A DNA stretch of 64,000 nucleotides from Bacteroidota bacterium (GCA_013298715.1 JAAFIQ010000013.1:50829-114828); one strand, 5' to 3'; numbered from the stretch's first letter, positions 7,568-17,114 are shown. A program made the numbers and translations. The notes: generated by a model from the sequence alone, not told the origin.

Positions 7568-8719
7568 TTTTTTAAAATCTTGGCTAATAACTGAAAATAT
7601 TTTTTTGTTAAGTAAATCCAATCGCTCTAATTCGTGCAAGTTGGATTGAATTTGTAATTTTTGAAGGTTTAATTGAACGGATAAAGATTTTTGTTTTTTA
7701 TAGAAGAAAGCAATAATTGCCAGCAATATTAAAAAAATTACCGAAGCGATTATTGAAATCCAAATAACCAATTTTTGTTTTTGTAATACATTATTTTGCT
7801 CATTTGTTAAGAGCTTCAAATTCTCAATTTCTTTACGTTTAATGGTGTTTTCATACTTTGCTTCGAGTTTAAGTGCTTCAGATTTTGATGCTTCTGCCCC
7901 AATTAAATTAGCAATTGAATCGCGTTTTTCGAGACAGCTAATTGCATTAGAAGGCTTGTTATTCTTTTTATAAATCTTGGTAAGGGTCTCATAAAACAAC
8001 TTATAAGAATTCAAATCATCAATCTTTTTTAATAGCGGAATTGTTGAGTTGTAAAGTCTATCAAATTGATTATCTAATTTTTGGTACGCATAAAGTTCGA
8101 GCTGATTAAAGTTAAGGTTTAATAATCTAATGCTGTAACTTGTATTTAATGCAAAAATCTCTTCGGCTTTTTTATAAAAGTTATGTGCATTGCTTAAATT
8201 GCCATTTTTAAAGGCGCAATAGCCCAATATTTGAAAGCAATCTCCTCTAATAAAATTGTGCGCCTCCGGAATTTTATTCATTGCTATTGAACTGTAATAA
8301 CACGCAGAATCGAAATTCTGCAAAGTAAAATAATCTGCGGCTATTAACTGATTGGCAAGGGCACTTAAAGAATCTTCTGTTGGTACATTTTTATTTAATA
8401 GTTTTTTAGCCTGTCTCAAAACATCTATTCCTTCGCTTAACATTCCTCTCGACACGAGTAATTCGTTTAACAATGAGTGTGCTTTAAAATTATCAGAAAG
8501 CGATTTATTACTATAATTGATATAATTCCGTGTTATAATAATGGCAGAATCATCAAATGTTTTATCGTTAGCTTGCTCTAACCAAAAAATTAAATCAGCC
8601 ATTGTTTTAGTTTGTGAATAAACGCCGTTTTGGCAGAAAATGAAAACAACTATAAACACAACATGTAATTGTAATTGCACTAATTTACCTGATAATTTAT
8701 TTTTTGTAACACCAAACAC
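7559..8719 (-). CDS. TPR membrane protein with degenerate histidine-kinase end
   Basis: A 386-residue protein. It has an N-terminal hydrophobic signal or anchor (~18-35), TPR-like helices (~50-270), a basic coiled coil, one membrane helix (VIWISIIASVIFLILLAIIAFFY, ~320-342) and a cytoplasmic coil. It ends in FSVISQDFKKPL, which is the H-box of histidine kinases (FSxISHDLxxPL) with the phospho-accepting His replaced by Gln. The frame stops right there, but the +1 frame stays open for 79 codons. No HATPase domain exists downstream, so it cannot be an active kinase. It is either a kinase pseudogene or a signalling adaptor. It converges on ahcY. Confidence 0.65.
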   Translation of the reverse strand: MFGVTKNKLSGKLVQLQLHVVFIVVFIFCQNGVYSQTKTMADLIFWLEQANDKTFDDSAIIITRNYINYSNKSLSDNFKAHSLLNELLVSRGMLSEGIDVLRQAKKLLNKNVPTEDSLSALANQLIAADYFTLQNFDSACYYSSIAMNKIPEAHNFIRGDCFQILGYCAFKNGNLSNAHNFYKKAEEIFALNTSYSIRLLNLNFNQLELYAYQKLDNQFDRLYNSTIPLLKKIDDLNSYKLFYETLTKIYKKNNKPSNAISCLEKRDSIANLIGAEASKSEALKLEAKYENTIKRKEIENLKLLTNEQNNVLQKQKLVIWISIIASVIFLILLAIIAFFYKKQKSLSVQLNLQKLQIQSNLHELERLDLLNKKIFSVISQDFKKPL

Positions 8720-8956
8720 GTTAGTACAAATCTCAATTGATATTAGAATCTGAATACAAAGTTAATTCATTCCGTTGATTTTCTTAACACTTAATAGTAA
8801 TTTAATATCGTGGAGTGAATATTTATTTCGGACCTTAAAATACCTATGAAAGGAACAAACTCAAAGATTAGTTAACACTTCAGTTAAAACTTATTATTGG
8901 TTTTATAGGAATATGTATGTTTAAATACATTATTTATATATTTAAAGAAAAACTAA

Positions 8957-9454
8957 ATGAAAAAAATTATTCTTTTTTCTGCCATTTGTTCATTCTTATT
9001 TTCATGTAAACCAACTACAAACGATGCAATAAAGTATAATGATAATGTTATACAAATTATTGAAGCTGTAACTAAAACACAAAATAATTTTCTTTTGCAG
9101 GTTGATGGACACAATATTGATTCGTTGAAAATTACTCAAAGCCTATTTGTGGCTGCTTCTGCGAATGCTGTTGCCAAAGCTAAAGTCCTTCAAACCTTTG
9201 ATAACGGTTCAGAGTTTAGTGATGCAGCAAAAAGTTATGTAAATGAGATAAATTTTTTAGCAAACATAGAAGCAAAAAAACTAGTAGAATTAATCGCACA
9301 GGACAGTACCGATTTTTCAGAAGAGCAAGCAGCCGAAATAAAAAAAACAGCCGAAACTTATGATGCTAAATACAACATAGCCTACACAAAAATTAACGAA
9401 GCTCAAAAAGTATTTTCAAAAAAATATGGTTTTATGTTGTTGAATAAAGAATAA
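8957..9454 (+). CDS. Hypothetical lipoprotein
   Basis: A 165-residue protein with a short lipoprotein signal: basic start, hydrophobic core and FLFSC as the lipobox at residues 13-17. The mature part is almost entirely helical and rich in Ala, Lys and Glu (AKSYVNEINFLANIEAKKLVEL, shown in part), suggesting a small periplasm-facing or surface helical bundle. I do not recognise a named family with certainty; it resembles generic Bacteroidota surface lipoproteins. It stands alone between the degenerate kinase gene and the methyltransferase gene. Confidence 0.65.
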   Translation: MKKIILFSAICSFLFSCKPTTNDAIKYNDNVIQIIEAVTKTQNNFLLQVDGHNIDSLKITQSLFVAASANAVAKAKVLQTFDNGSEFSDAAKSYVNEINFLANIEAKKLVELIAQDSTDFSEEQAAEIKKTAETYDAKYNIAYTKINEAQKVFSKKYGFMLLNKE

Positions 9455-9630
9455 GAATTTACTAATTCAATCCATTTTTGGTATTAGTCCAAAATTTGTG
9501 TCATTAAAATCTTTAAAATAATAATTCGTTTATTACCGTTTTTTGCTTTACAATATGATTACAATCTGTTATAGTAAAAAACTTGCAAAAAATTAGATTT
9601 TATTGTAACTTTAATTTGCAAAACCATTTT

Positions 9631-10347
9631 ATGCCAAATGATTTTTTTGCCTTTAAACAATTTACTATAAATCAAAGCCAATGCGCAATGAAAGTAAATA
9701 CCGACGGTGTTTTGCTGGGCGCATGGGTAATACCAAATGGCAGTAAAAAAATTTTAGACATTGGCACTGGTACAGGCGTTATAGCATTAATGTTGGCGCA
9801 AAAAAGTGAAGCAACTATAACTGCAATTGAAATTGATAAAGATAGCGCACAACAGGCAGACGAAAATTTTAAATCAAGTAAATTCTACAACCAATTAAAT
9901 TTAATAAACGTATCTTTTCAAGCGTACGCAAAACAAACAAATGAAAAATTCAATTTAATTGTTACTAACCCTCCTTACTTTGTTGATTCATTAGCTTCTA
10001 TACAACCCAATAAAGCAATTGCAAAGCACAACTATGCGCTTCCGTTTGATGAATTGATAGATAACGTAAAATTAGTATTAGAGGTAAAGGGGAAATTTTG
10101 TGTGATTTTACCTAAAAACGAAGCTGAACAGTTTAGAGAATTAGCAAAACAAAAAGGACTATACCTCTCTAAGCTATTGCGTGTAAAAACCAAACAAGAA
10201 AGTGAATCTGAAAAAAGACACCTCATGCAATTTGAGTACCGAGAAACAGAATTCTCTGAAGCAGCTTTAGTAATTGAAAAAGAAAAACGACACGAGTACA
10301 CGGATGAGTATATTAACCTCACAAAAGATTATTACCTGCATTTTTAA
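9631..10347 (+). CDS. tRNA1(Val) (adenine-N6)-methyltransferase-like protein (TrmN6/YfiC)
   Basis: An SAM-dependent methyltransferase of 238 residues from the ATG at 9631. The frame is open from a TTG at 9583, but homologues begin near FAFKQFTI, so the ATG is preferred. Motif I is DIGTGTGVIALMLA (~48-61), followed by the acidic IEID and the catalytic NPPYF (~120) typical of N6-adenine methyltransferases. The N-terminal FKQFTINQSQCAMKVNTDGVLLGAW is the TrmN6 hallmark (excerpt FTINQSQCAMKVNTDG). It probably modifies A37 of a tRNA. It ends 10 bases before the convergent pnp. Confidence 0.87.
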   Translation: MPNDFFAFKQFTINQSQCAMKVNTDGVLLGAWVIPNGSKKILDIGTGTGVIALMLAQKSEATITAIEIDKDSAQQADENFKSSKFYNQLNLINVSFQAYAKQTNEKFNLIVTNPPYFVDSLASIQPNKAIAKHNYALPFDELIDNVKLVLEVKGKFCVILPKNEAEQFRELAKQKGLYLSKLLRVKTKQESESEKRHLMQFEYRETEFSEAALVIEKEKRHEYTDEYINLTKDYYLHF

Positions 10348-10357
10348 TTCTCAACCA

Positions 10358-11179
10358 TCAATCATTACACTGTCTTACAAATTCTTTTACTATCAAAGTC
10401 ATTTTAGGTTCTTGTGCTTTTGCAATATGTTGTACCTCTTCGTGACTTACGTTTTGCACAACACCTTCAACACCTAAATCAGTTACAATACTAATTCCAA
10501 AACAATTCATGCCGCCATGTTTTGCAACAATAACTTCAGGCACAGTGCTCATGCCTACTACATCAGCGCCTATACGCCAAATATAGCGGTACTCGGCAGG
10601 TGTTTCAAAACAAGGTCCGCTTAACCCAGCATAAATACCTTCGCTTACTTTTATATTATTTTCTGATGCAATTTTTTTACCAAGTTCAATATATGATTTT
10701 TTGTAAGCCTCGCTCATATCCGGGAAACGTGGTCCTAATTCATTTATATTCTTTCCAATTAAAGGATTAGTTGGAAATAAATTAATATGATCGTTAATAA
10801 TCATAATCTCCCCTACTTCAAACGTAGGATTCATACCGCCGCTAGCGTTGCTTACAACCAAAGTATTAATTCCTAAAGCTTTCATTACCCTTACCGGAAA
10901 AGTTACTTGCTGCATGGTATACCCTTCATAAAAATGAAAACGACCTTGCATTGCCATCACTTTTTTTCCGCCTAATTCTCCAAAAATTAATTTCCCACTA
11001 TGTCCTTCAACTGTACTTACAGGAAAGTGAGGGATTTCATTATACGGTATTGAAAACTCCACTGCAATTTCATTTACAAGCCCACCAAGACCGGTGCCAA
11101 GTATTATTCCAAATTGTGGTTTAAAATTATTTGTTCTATTGAGTATACTTTTGGTGGTAAATTCTATTTGTTCTAACAT
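10358..11179 (-). CDS. Purine nucleoside phosphorylase (trimeric, inosine/guanosine type)
   Basis: A 273-residue cytosolic enzyme that phosphorolyses purine nucleosides to the free base plus ribose-1-phosphate. Recognised blocks are GIILGTGLGGL (phosphate-binding loop near residue 25), GHSGKL, MQGRFHFYEGY, VVSNASGGMNP, SGPCFETPAE and VVGMSTVPEVIVAKH, the last containing base-contacting residues. Length fits the trimeric PNP-II family. Its 5' end overlaps the end of lpxK by 44 bases, an arrangement common in Bacteroidota, so the two are probably co-transcribed. Confidence 0.94.
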   Translation of the reverse strand: MLEQIEFTTKSILNRTNNFKPQFGIILGTGLGGLVNEIAVEFSIPYNEIPHFPVSTVEGHSGKLIFGELGGKKVMAMQGRFHFYEGYTMQQVTFPVRVMKALGINTLVVSNASGGMNPTFEVGEIMIINDHINLFPTNPLIGKNINELGPRFPDMSEAYKKSYIELGKKIASENNIKVSEGIYAGLSGPCFETPAEYRYIWRIGADVVGMSTVPEVIVAKHGGMNCFGISIVTDLGVEGVVQNVSHEEVQHIAKAQEPKMTLIVKEFVRQCND

Positions 11180-12224
11180 ATTTTAAAATTAAATTATTAA
11201 ACTCTTCTTCTTTGTCTTTAAATGTTACTTCAACTGGGAGTACAAATATATTCATTCGTTTTGCAACCTCCCAAATACCAGGATTTTTTAATCGCATAAA
11301 ATCTTTTTCGGTTGTAACTAAAATTTTATTTCCGCCTTCTAAACCTGTATAGTAACGGTCAATATCTTCAAGATCTTTTAGCGTATACTCATGGTGATCG
11401 CTAAATGGTAAATGTTTTAAATCAGCCGCATATTCTTTCAAATAATTTATCATGGGCGTGTAATTTGCTATACCTGTAAAGGCAATTATTCTAAAGCGAA
11501 ATAAATCATTTAAGGTATCTAACTTTTCGTTAGCATTTGAAATCGAATACATTTCTCCGTACTTTAGATAACTAAAAAATAATTGTTGATGTGCTTTAGG
11601 GTTTACGTCTTTAGTAATATTTCGTAATTCAACGGGACTAGTATGTTCAGGGGTTTTGCTGATAATAATTACATCTGCTCTACTGATTCCTTTATTAAAC
11701 TCTCTTAAGGTGCCGCTAGGCAGCATGGTATCAGCATAAAAAGGATTGTTAAAATCGCTTACACAAATTGTTAGGCCGCATTTTATTGCTCGGTGTTGAT
11801 ACACATCGTCTAACAAAATTACCTTTGGCTTATTTTCTTGCTGAAGTAATTTCTTTATACCATTCACTCGGTTTGCATCTACTGCCACTTGTATTGGATA
11901 CTTAGATTTATATATAAGAGGCTCATCGCCAATATCAAGTGCCGAACTTTCGTTTGATGCTAATACAAATCCACTTGATTTTCTTTTGTAACCTCGGCTT
12001 AAGGTTGCCAACGAAGTTGTTTCTTTTAGCAATAAGTTAATAAGGTATTCAACTAGAGGCGTTTTACCGGCACCGCCAACAGAGAGGTTTCCAACTCCAA
12101 TGGTGTGTGTTTCAAATTTTGTTTCTCTTAAAACTTTACTATCGTATAACTTATTTCTAATATAGGTTATTGTTCCATACAAATAACTAAACGGCAATAA
12201 CACTATTTTTAGAAAGGAATTCAA
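11136..12224 (-). CDS. lpxK: Tetraacyldisaccharide 4'-kinase
   Basis: A 362-residue inner-membrane-associated kinase that adds the 4'-phosphate to the lipid A disaccharide precursor. It shows an N-terminal hydrophobic helix (FLKIVLLPFSYLYGTI), the modified P-loop GNLSVGGAGKTPLVEYL (~residues 44-60), SRGYKRK, DDVYQHR and AFTGIANY. All are in LpxK order and the length is typical. It establishes a diderm cell with lipopolysaccharide. It overlaps the downstream pnp by 44 bases; a terminator from the upstream surface-protein gene precedes it. Confidence 0.95.
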   Translation of the reverse strand: MNSFLKIVLLPFSYLYGTITYIRNKLYDSKVLRETKFETHTIGVGNLSVGGAGKTPLVEYLINLLLKETTSLATLSRGYKRKSSGFVLASNESSALDIGDEPLIYKSKYPIQVAVDANRVNGIKKLLQQENKPKVILLDDVYQHRAIKCGLTICVSDFNNPFYADTMLPSGTLREFNKGISRADVIIISKTPEHTSPVELRNITKDVNPKAHQQLFFSYLKYGEMYSISNANEKLDTLNDLFRFRIIAFTGIANYTPMINYLKEYAADLKHLPFSDHHEYTLKDLEDIDRYYTGLEGGNKILVTTEKDFMRLKNPGIWEVAKRMNIFVLPVEVTFKDKEEEFNNLILKYVRTNRIYHQKYTQ

Positions 12225-12274
12225 TGCGCATTAAAAGTGGCACTTTTTTTTTAAAAATCAAAGTTTGGGGCAAA

Positions 12275-12306
12275 TAAAAAAGCCACCCTTAAAAGAGTGG
12301 CTTTTA
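12275..12306 (-). terminator. Hairpin terminator downstream of the 1123-aa surface protein
   Basis: AAAAGCCAC and GTGGCTTTT pair around CCTTAAAAGA. A T-run follows on the minus strand, which is the direction of the gene ending at 12323. It separates that gene from lpxK. Confidence 0.8.
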
Positions 12307-12322
12307 TTCTAGAAATATCTTC

Positions 12323-15300
12323 CTATTTTAGTAAGGTTACATGACCTACAAATTCCTTTTTTCCTTGACCATTTGCGCCTACAATTTTAATTTTATAGAT
12401 ATAAACACCATCCTCATTTTTTTGACCTTTGGTAACGCCATCCCATCCTTTAGTAATATCTTTTGTAAAGAAAACTGAGTTGCCCCAACGATCAAATATT
12501 TCACAGGTATAATTTTCTAATTTCATGCCAGTACCTTTTACCAAGAAATTATCATTTATTCCATCTCCATTAGGCGTGAACGAGTTTGGAATAAAAACAT
12601 TAAAGTCTTCTACAACCTCAATAAATTTCACTACAGAATCTGTACACCCTAAATCAGTTGAAGCAACTAGCATTACAGGGAATTTACCTACATTTTCGTA
12701 AACCCTTTGAGGATTTGTTTGATTAGTACTATCTACTCCTGCAATTGTAGTACCAAGGAAACTCCAGGTTTTTCTTTCGGCGTTAACCTTACTGTATACT
12801 GGATTAAATGTTACAACATTATCTGTTAAAGTAACCAATTCAGGGCTCCAAGTGATTTCAGCTCCTGGCTTAGGGTGCACAACAATAGGTGCTGGATATG
12901 TATAAACTCCGCTACATCCATTTGTTCCTTTTGACAAGATTCTTAATTTGTAAGTCCCAGGATTTTCTAAGCAGTAACTAAAGCTATCGGCTTGCATTTG
13001 TAAATTACCCCCAAAATCCCAAGTTGTTATAGCTGCCTCTGATTGAGTTTTGCTATCTAAAAACAAACATAAAGGTTGACATCCAGCTTCTTTTTGTAAC
13101 TTTAAATTTGGCATTGGCGGTTGCTTTACATCAATCGTAAACGCATGGTTAATTGTGTAGTTAGGGCAAGCAATATCGTAACCAGTAACATTGTAAACTG
13201 TTGTTCCTAAAGGATTTCCTTGCTGCACGCTTCCTGTAGGAGAGGAAATATACAATGGAGGATTCCACACGTAAGCGTAATTTCCGCTTCCACCAATAGA
13301 GTTCATTACTAAATTAACAGAGTCTCCACGACAAATACTTCTACTATTAGGAACCGTACTAAACTGAATTGGGCTTAATACCTCAACGAACGTTGAACCA
13401 TAAGTTTTGCAAGGACCTAGACTTACTTCTAAATTATAGGTTCCTTCTTGAGCAAACTGAACATTAGGAATTGTTAAATTTTGAGTGTTGGTTGTAAATC
13501 CATTTGTACTCGTCCAAGAATAAGCAGTTGCGCCAACTGGTCCATTAATATTTAAATTTGCGTTTGAACATGCTAAAGTATACGGCGTAAGCGTGAAGTT
13601 TAGCTTAGGATTAACAGTTAAATTAGTTGTATTTGTATTATAGCAGGTTAATATACCATTGTTGTATGAAGTAAATACTGTGTAGACACCACTAGCTGGA
13701 GGTAATAAATTAAATATGCTTGGATTTGCTAGGTTAGAAGTATAGGTTAAAGGACCAGACCAACTGTAAGTTGTAGCTCCAATAGAACTTGCTTGTAAAT
13801 TAATATTTGCTGGCTCGCAAGCACTAATTTGAGGAAGAACAGTAATAGAATTTACCGGTACTACACTGATATTGTTGGTGCCTTGGGTTGTGCAACTTAC
13901 TGTGCCAATACTAAACATTGCTGTGGCAAAATAAGGCCCAGATGCTATTGGTTGAATATTCGTAATACTAGGCGATACATCTGTACTGGTAAAGTTATTC
14001 GGCCCGAACCAATTAAAGCCTGTGGCTCCAGCGGCAACGGCACTAAGGGTGGCAGTTCCAAATTGGCAAACATTATTAGTTAAACTAATTTGTACAGGGC
14101 TAGTAGGCACCACAGAGTAGTTTGAAACCAAAGTACGAGTACAAACAAGCGTTGAATTTGGTACTGTAAATAAGGCAGTTGCGGTATAATTGCCAGAACT
14201 TATTGGCATTATATTGGCAAAACTCGGACTTTGTTGCGTAGAATTAAAGCCAGCAGGTCCACTCCACGAATATGAATTTGCGCCTAAAGCATTTGCGCTT
14301 AAATTTAGAGTAGCTCCTTGGCATAAAGTATTGGCCGGCGCAGCAATAACCGTAACGGGATTGGTTTGTATTATAACTACTGGCGTGGTTGAATTATTTG
14401 GACATGTTAAAGAATTTGTGATTAATAAAGGTAAATTCGCACCATTTGTAAGAATTGAACTCACCAATGAAACCGTGTAATTATTGGTTGTTGTTGCACT
14501 ATAGGTACCTGAGTTTACTTGAGAAGCATTTGGAATATTTGGTGTTTGAATATTTGAACTGAATGCATTTGGACCATTCCAATTAAAAATTGTAGACTGA
14601 GTTGGCGAGCCAGGTGCATGAACAGGAGCCACATTGTTAGTGAAAATAATAGTGCCTGTTGAACAAGTAGGACTATTGCTAGTAAGTAAATTTATAGTAG
14701 GGCTAGCCAAAACTCTGATATTGACAGTTTTTGTTGCTGGACAAGTTGCCGGCCCACCTGTTAAGTTAAGCGTATAAATACCTGAGGCTAAAGTAGAAGG
14801 GTTTGGAACCATTAAATAATTGGTGCTTACAACGGTTGTTGGAGTAATTTGAACAGTTGTGATATAGTTACTAACTGTTGGGGTAGGTAAAGGAGGTAAA
14901 ACGGGAATTACAGAACTATTTACTACGCTTGAAAAACCATTCGGTCCAGTCCACGAATAAGTTACCGCAGATGTTTCTGTAGTTAGAGCAGTTAAAGTTA
15001 ATGCATTGGTTGAAGGTAATGTACGCGTGCAGATCGCATAACTTTCTGTAACACTGGCGGTAAGTACACCTACTGCTTGACAAGCACCAGGACCAACAAT
15101 TAAAGTGTAATCTTCTGTTTCTCCGTATCCGTATTGTGTACAAGGGTCTATACCAGCACCAGAGGTGGCATAGGCAGCTCTAACACGCATTCTGTAATTA
15201 CCATTCGCTTGGGCAGCAGGCACAATAAAATTTGTAGCCATGAATACACCTGCGGGTCCACTTGGTGTAACCGCAACCTTCTCAGGCGCACCATTTATAA

Positions 15301-15694
15301 AGGTTCCGTCTTGGTTCCAATCTACAAAAATCGCAAAACCTTGAGAGTAAACATTACCTGATTGCACATTACAAGTAATGTTTTGTCCAGGATTTACACG
15401 CAAAATAAAATTACAGCCGTGATTAAAATAATTTCTAACACCAATTCCAGGGAAATTTTGAGAGTTACAGCCTGAGTTGTTATTCACAATATTATTTACT
15501 GCTCCAGTTGTATTAAAACTGTTAATAAAATCATTAATAAAATTACCTGGAGCATTAGATGGTCCAGGATTATTACAAGGTTGGTTACCATAAGTTACCC
15601 AACAATATGGACATGGCGGAACTAATGGTTGCGCAATTATTTTCCCAATAAGAAGTAAGAAGGTCAGTGTAAAAAAGATATTTTTCATTTGCAT
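12323..15694 (-). CDS. T9SS-secreted surface protein with GEVED domain, Ig/PKD-like repeats and gliding-type C-terminus
   Basis: A 1123-residue protein. A signal peptide ends near IIAQ. A GEVED-type domain follows at ~55-205 (FVDWNQDGTF, YRMRVRAAY, GETEDYTLIV). A long Thr/Ser/Asn-rich series of PKD/Ig-like repeats (YSWSGP and GASYSW-type cores) runs to ~850, then a PKD-like block (CQPLCLFLDSKTQ). The last ~90 residues are the CHU_C/gliding-motility-associated sorting region (FIPNSFTPNGDGINDNF, CEIFDRWGNSVF, GHVTLLK). It is predicted to be exported by T9SS and surface-attached, probably an adhesin. Its C-terminal ~600 residues closely match the 26109-29927 protein. The second Met, six bases downstream, is an equally good start. 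Confidence 0.88.
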   Translation of the reverse strand: MQMKNIFFTLTFLLLIGKIIAQPLVPPCPYCWVTYGNQPCNNPGPSNAPGNFINDFINSFNTTGAVNNIVNNNSGCNSQNFPGIGVRNYFNHGCNFILRVNPGQNITCNVQSGNVYSQGFAIFVDWNQDGTFINGAPEKVAVTPSGPAGVFMATNFIVPAAQANGNYRMRVRAAYATSGAGIDPCTQYGYGETEDYTLIVGPGACQAVGVLTASVTESYAICTRTLPSTNALTLTALTTETSAVTYSWTGPNGFSSVVNSSVIPVLPPLPTPTVSNYITTVQITPTTVVSTNYLMVPNPSTLASGIYTLNLTGGPATCPATKTVNIRVLASPTINLLTSNSPTCSTGTIIFTNNVAPVHAPGSPTQSTIFNWNGPNAFSSNIQTPNIPNASQVNSGTYSATTTNNYTVSLVSSILTNGANLPLLITNSLTCPNNSTTPVVIIQTNPVTVIAAPANTLCQGATLNLSANALGANSYSWSGPAGFNSTQQSPSFANIMPISSGNYTATALFTVPNSTLVCTRTLVSNYSVVPTSPVQISLTNNVCQFGTATLSAVAAGATGFNWFGPNNFTSTDVSPSITNIQPIASGPYFATAMFSIGTVSCTTQGTNNISVVPVNSITVLPQISACEPANINLQASSIGATTYSWSGPLTYTSNLANPSIFNLLPPASGVYTVFTSYNNGILTCYNTNTTNLTVNPKLNFTLTPYTLACSNANLNINGPVGATAYSWTSTNGFTTNTQNLTIPNVQFAQEGTYNLEVSLGPCKTYGSTFVEVLSPIQFSTVPNSRSICRGDSVNLVMNSIGGSGNYAYVWNPPLYISSPTGSVQQGNPLGTTVYNVTGYDIACPNYTINHAFTIDVKQPPMPNLKLQKEAGCQPLCLFLDSKTQSEAAITTWDFGGNLQMQADSFSYCLENPGTYKLRILSKGTNGCSGVYTYPAPIVVHPKPGAEITWSPELVTLTDNVVTFNPVYSKVNAERKTWSFLGTTIAGVDSTNQTNPQRVYENVGKFPVMLVASTDLGCTDSVVKFIEVVEDFNVFIPNSFTPNGDGINDNFLVKGTGMKLENYTCEIFDRWGNSVFFTKDITKGWDGVTKGQKNEDGVYIYKIKIVGANGQGKKEFVGHVTLLK

Positions 15695-15753
15695 TTTATT
15701 TTTTCTTATTTATACCTCGCGTAAGCAAGTTTAATAAAATCTTGTTTTTAAAA

Positions 15754-16167
15754 CTATTTGTTTTTATTCCAATTTGTGTCATAAGGATTATATAACAACT
15801 TTGATTTCGGCAGCAACACAATAGCGTCTTTAAATGTTGGCATTGGTATAACTACCTCTTCATTTTGTTTACGCTGGTTTTCAAAACGAGTAATATCAAT
15901 AATGCTCTCGTCTAACACCTCTCCAGTTGCACCCACATTTCTTTTTACATAAAAAGATTCAGAATAGTACCACATTTCTTTAGTATATAAAATTTTATTT
16001 TCTTCTTTCCATTTTTTAAAGGCTACAGGTCCACCAAATCTAAATTCTAAATAAGGAGTAAATTTTTGAACTTTTTCTGCATTCAACTTAATTTCTGAAT
16101 CTTGTGACCATCCTATTTTAGATAGTATCAAAACGAAAAACAATAATAAAAATTTATTTAGTTTCAT
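15754..16167 (-). CDS. Small secreted protein of unknown function
   Basis: A 137-residue protein with a signal peptide (KFLLLFFVLILSKIGWSQ) and a compact, charged mature part rich in Lys, Glu and aromatics (YLEFRFGGPVAFKKWKEEN). There is no membrane helix after the signal and no sorting domain, so it is probably periplasmic. I recognise no family. It lies 59 bases upstream of the 1123-residue surface-protein gene on the same strand and could share its transcript. Confidence 0.6.
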   Translation of the reverse strand: MKLNKFLLLFFVLILSKIGWSQDSEIKLNAEKVQKFTPYLEFRFGGPVAFKKWKEENKILYTKEMWYYSESFYVKRNVGATGEVLDESIIDITRFENQRKQNEEVVIPMPTFKDAIVLLPKSKLLYNPYDTNWNKNK

Positions 16168-16337
16168 ATCATACGATTTTACACAAATTTAAAGGAATTG
16201 TATCTATTTCTATAATTTTTCACTCAATTATTAACCAGATTCACGAAGTTTAGGCGAATAATCACATTATAAACGGAGATTAAAGGGGCTTATTTCGTTA
16301 AAATAACCAAATTCCACTGTTTAAAACCCTATTTTAT

Positions 16338-16345
16338 TATCTTTG
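16338..16345 (+). promoter_or_regulatory. uppS -7 promoter element
   Basis: TATCTTTG fits TAnnTTTG exactly and lies 12 bases before the ATG at 16358. It overlaps the TTG (16343) that would otherwise extend the frame upstream, which argues for the ATG start. No clear -33 TTG is visible at the expected distance. Confidence 0.45.
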
Positions 16346-16357
16346 CCATCCACAATA

Positions 16358-17101
16358 ATGGAATTAAAAAGCCTAATAGATAAAACCAATATACCACAAC
16401 ACATTGCCATTATAATGGATGGTAATGGGCGCTGGGCCAAGCAACAAGGCGAAGATCGTATATTCGGTCATCATGAAGGCGTTAACTCTGTTAGAGAAAT
16501 TGTTGAAGCTTGTGGCGAAATTGGAGTAAAATTCCTTACACTTTATGCCTTTAGCACCGAGAATTGGAATCGCCCAAAAGATGAGGTAAATGCCTTAATG
16601 GAGCTTTTAGTAGCAACTATAAGTCTTGAAACGCCCAACTTACACAAACAAGGCGTAAAATTACATACTATTGGCGATATAGAAAGCTTACCAGAATCTT
16701 GCCAAAAAGAATTACAAGAATCTATATCAATTACAAAAGATAACACACGCGTAAATTTAATTTTGGCATTAAGTTATAGTAGCAAGTGGGAAATAATGAA
16801 TGCCGTTAAAAAAATTGCAATTCAGGTAGAAAGTGGCACTATAAAAGTAAAAGACGTAAATAATACCTTAATGGATAAAATGCTCACCACAAGCAAATTC
16901 CCCGACCCTGAACTAATGATTAGAACTAGTGGCGAACACCGTATAAGTAACTTTTTATTGTGGCAACTCGCCTACGCAGAATTTTACTTTACTGATACAC
17001 TCTGGCCCGACTTTAGAAAAGATGATTTTTTTAAAGCAATACTTGCCTACCAAAAACGTGAACGCCGATTTGGATTAACTGGAGAACAAATTCAAAACTA
17101 A
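16358..17101 (+). CDS. uppS: Isoprenyl transferase (undecaprenyl diphosphate synthase)
   Basis: A 247-residue cis-prenyltransferase that elongates farnesyl diphosphate with isopentenyl diphosphate to give the lipid carrier for peptidoglycan and glycan synthesis. The signature blocks are all present: IAIIMDGNGRWAKQQG with the catalytic Asp, LTLYAFSTENWNRP, LMIRTSGEHRISNFLLWQ and DTLWPDF. The frame extends to a TTG at 16343, but that TTG lies inside the predicted -7 element, so ATG 16358 is chosen. The bamA TTG start follows 13 bases after the stop; uppS-bamA is a usual Bacteroidota pair. Confidence 0.96.
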   Translation: MELKSLIDKTNIPQHIAIIMDGNGRWAKQQGEDRIFGHHEGVNSVREIVEACGEIGVKFLTLYAFSTENWNRPKDEVNALMELLVATISLETPNLHKQGVKLHTIGDIESLPESCQKELQESISITKDNTRVNLILALSYSSKWEIMNAVKKIAIQVESGTIKVKDVNNTLMDKMLTTSKFPDPELMIRTSGEHRISNFLLWQLAYAEFYFTDTLWPDFRKDDFFKAILAYQKRERRFGLTGEQIQN

Positions 17102-17114
17102 ACCCAAAATAATT

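Noticed and set aside
7562..7575. -1 slippery heptamer at the end of the TPR/kinase-like gene
   Set aside because: The -1 frame closes after about 22 codons; only the +1 frame stays open, so a -1 programmed shift does not explain the extension.
9583..9630. Upstream TTG start for the TrmN6-like gene
   Set aside because: The extra 16 residues are not family-like, and a good ATG lies at 9631 where homologues begin.
13829..14480. Open frames on the plus strand inside the large surface-protein gene
   Set aside because: They mirror Thr/Ser/Asn-rich repeats of the minus-strand gene, have no start context and no recognisable domain.
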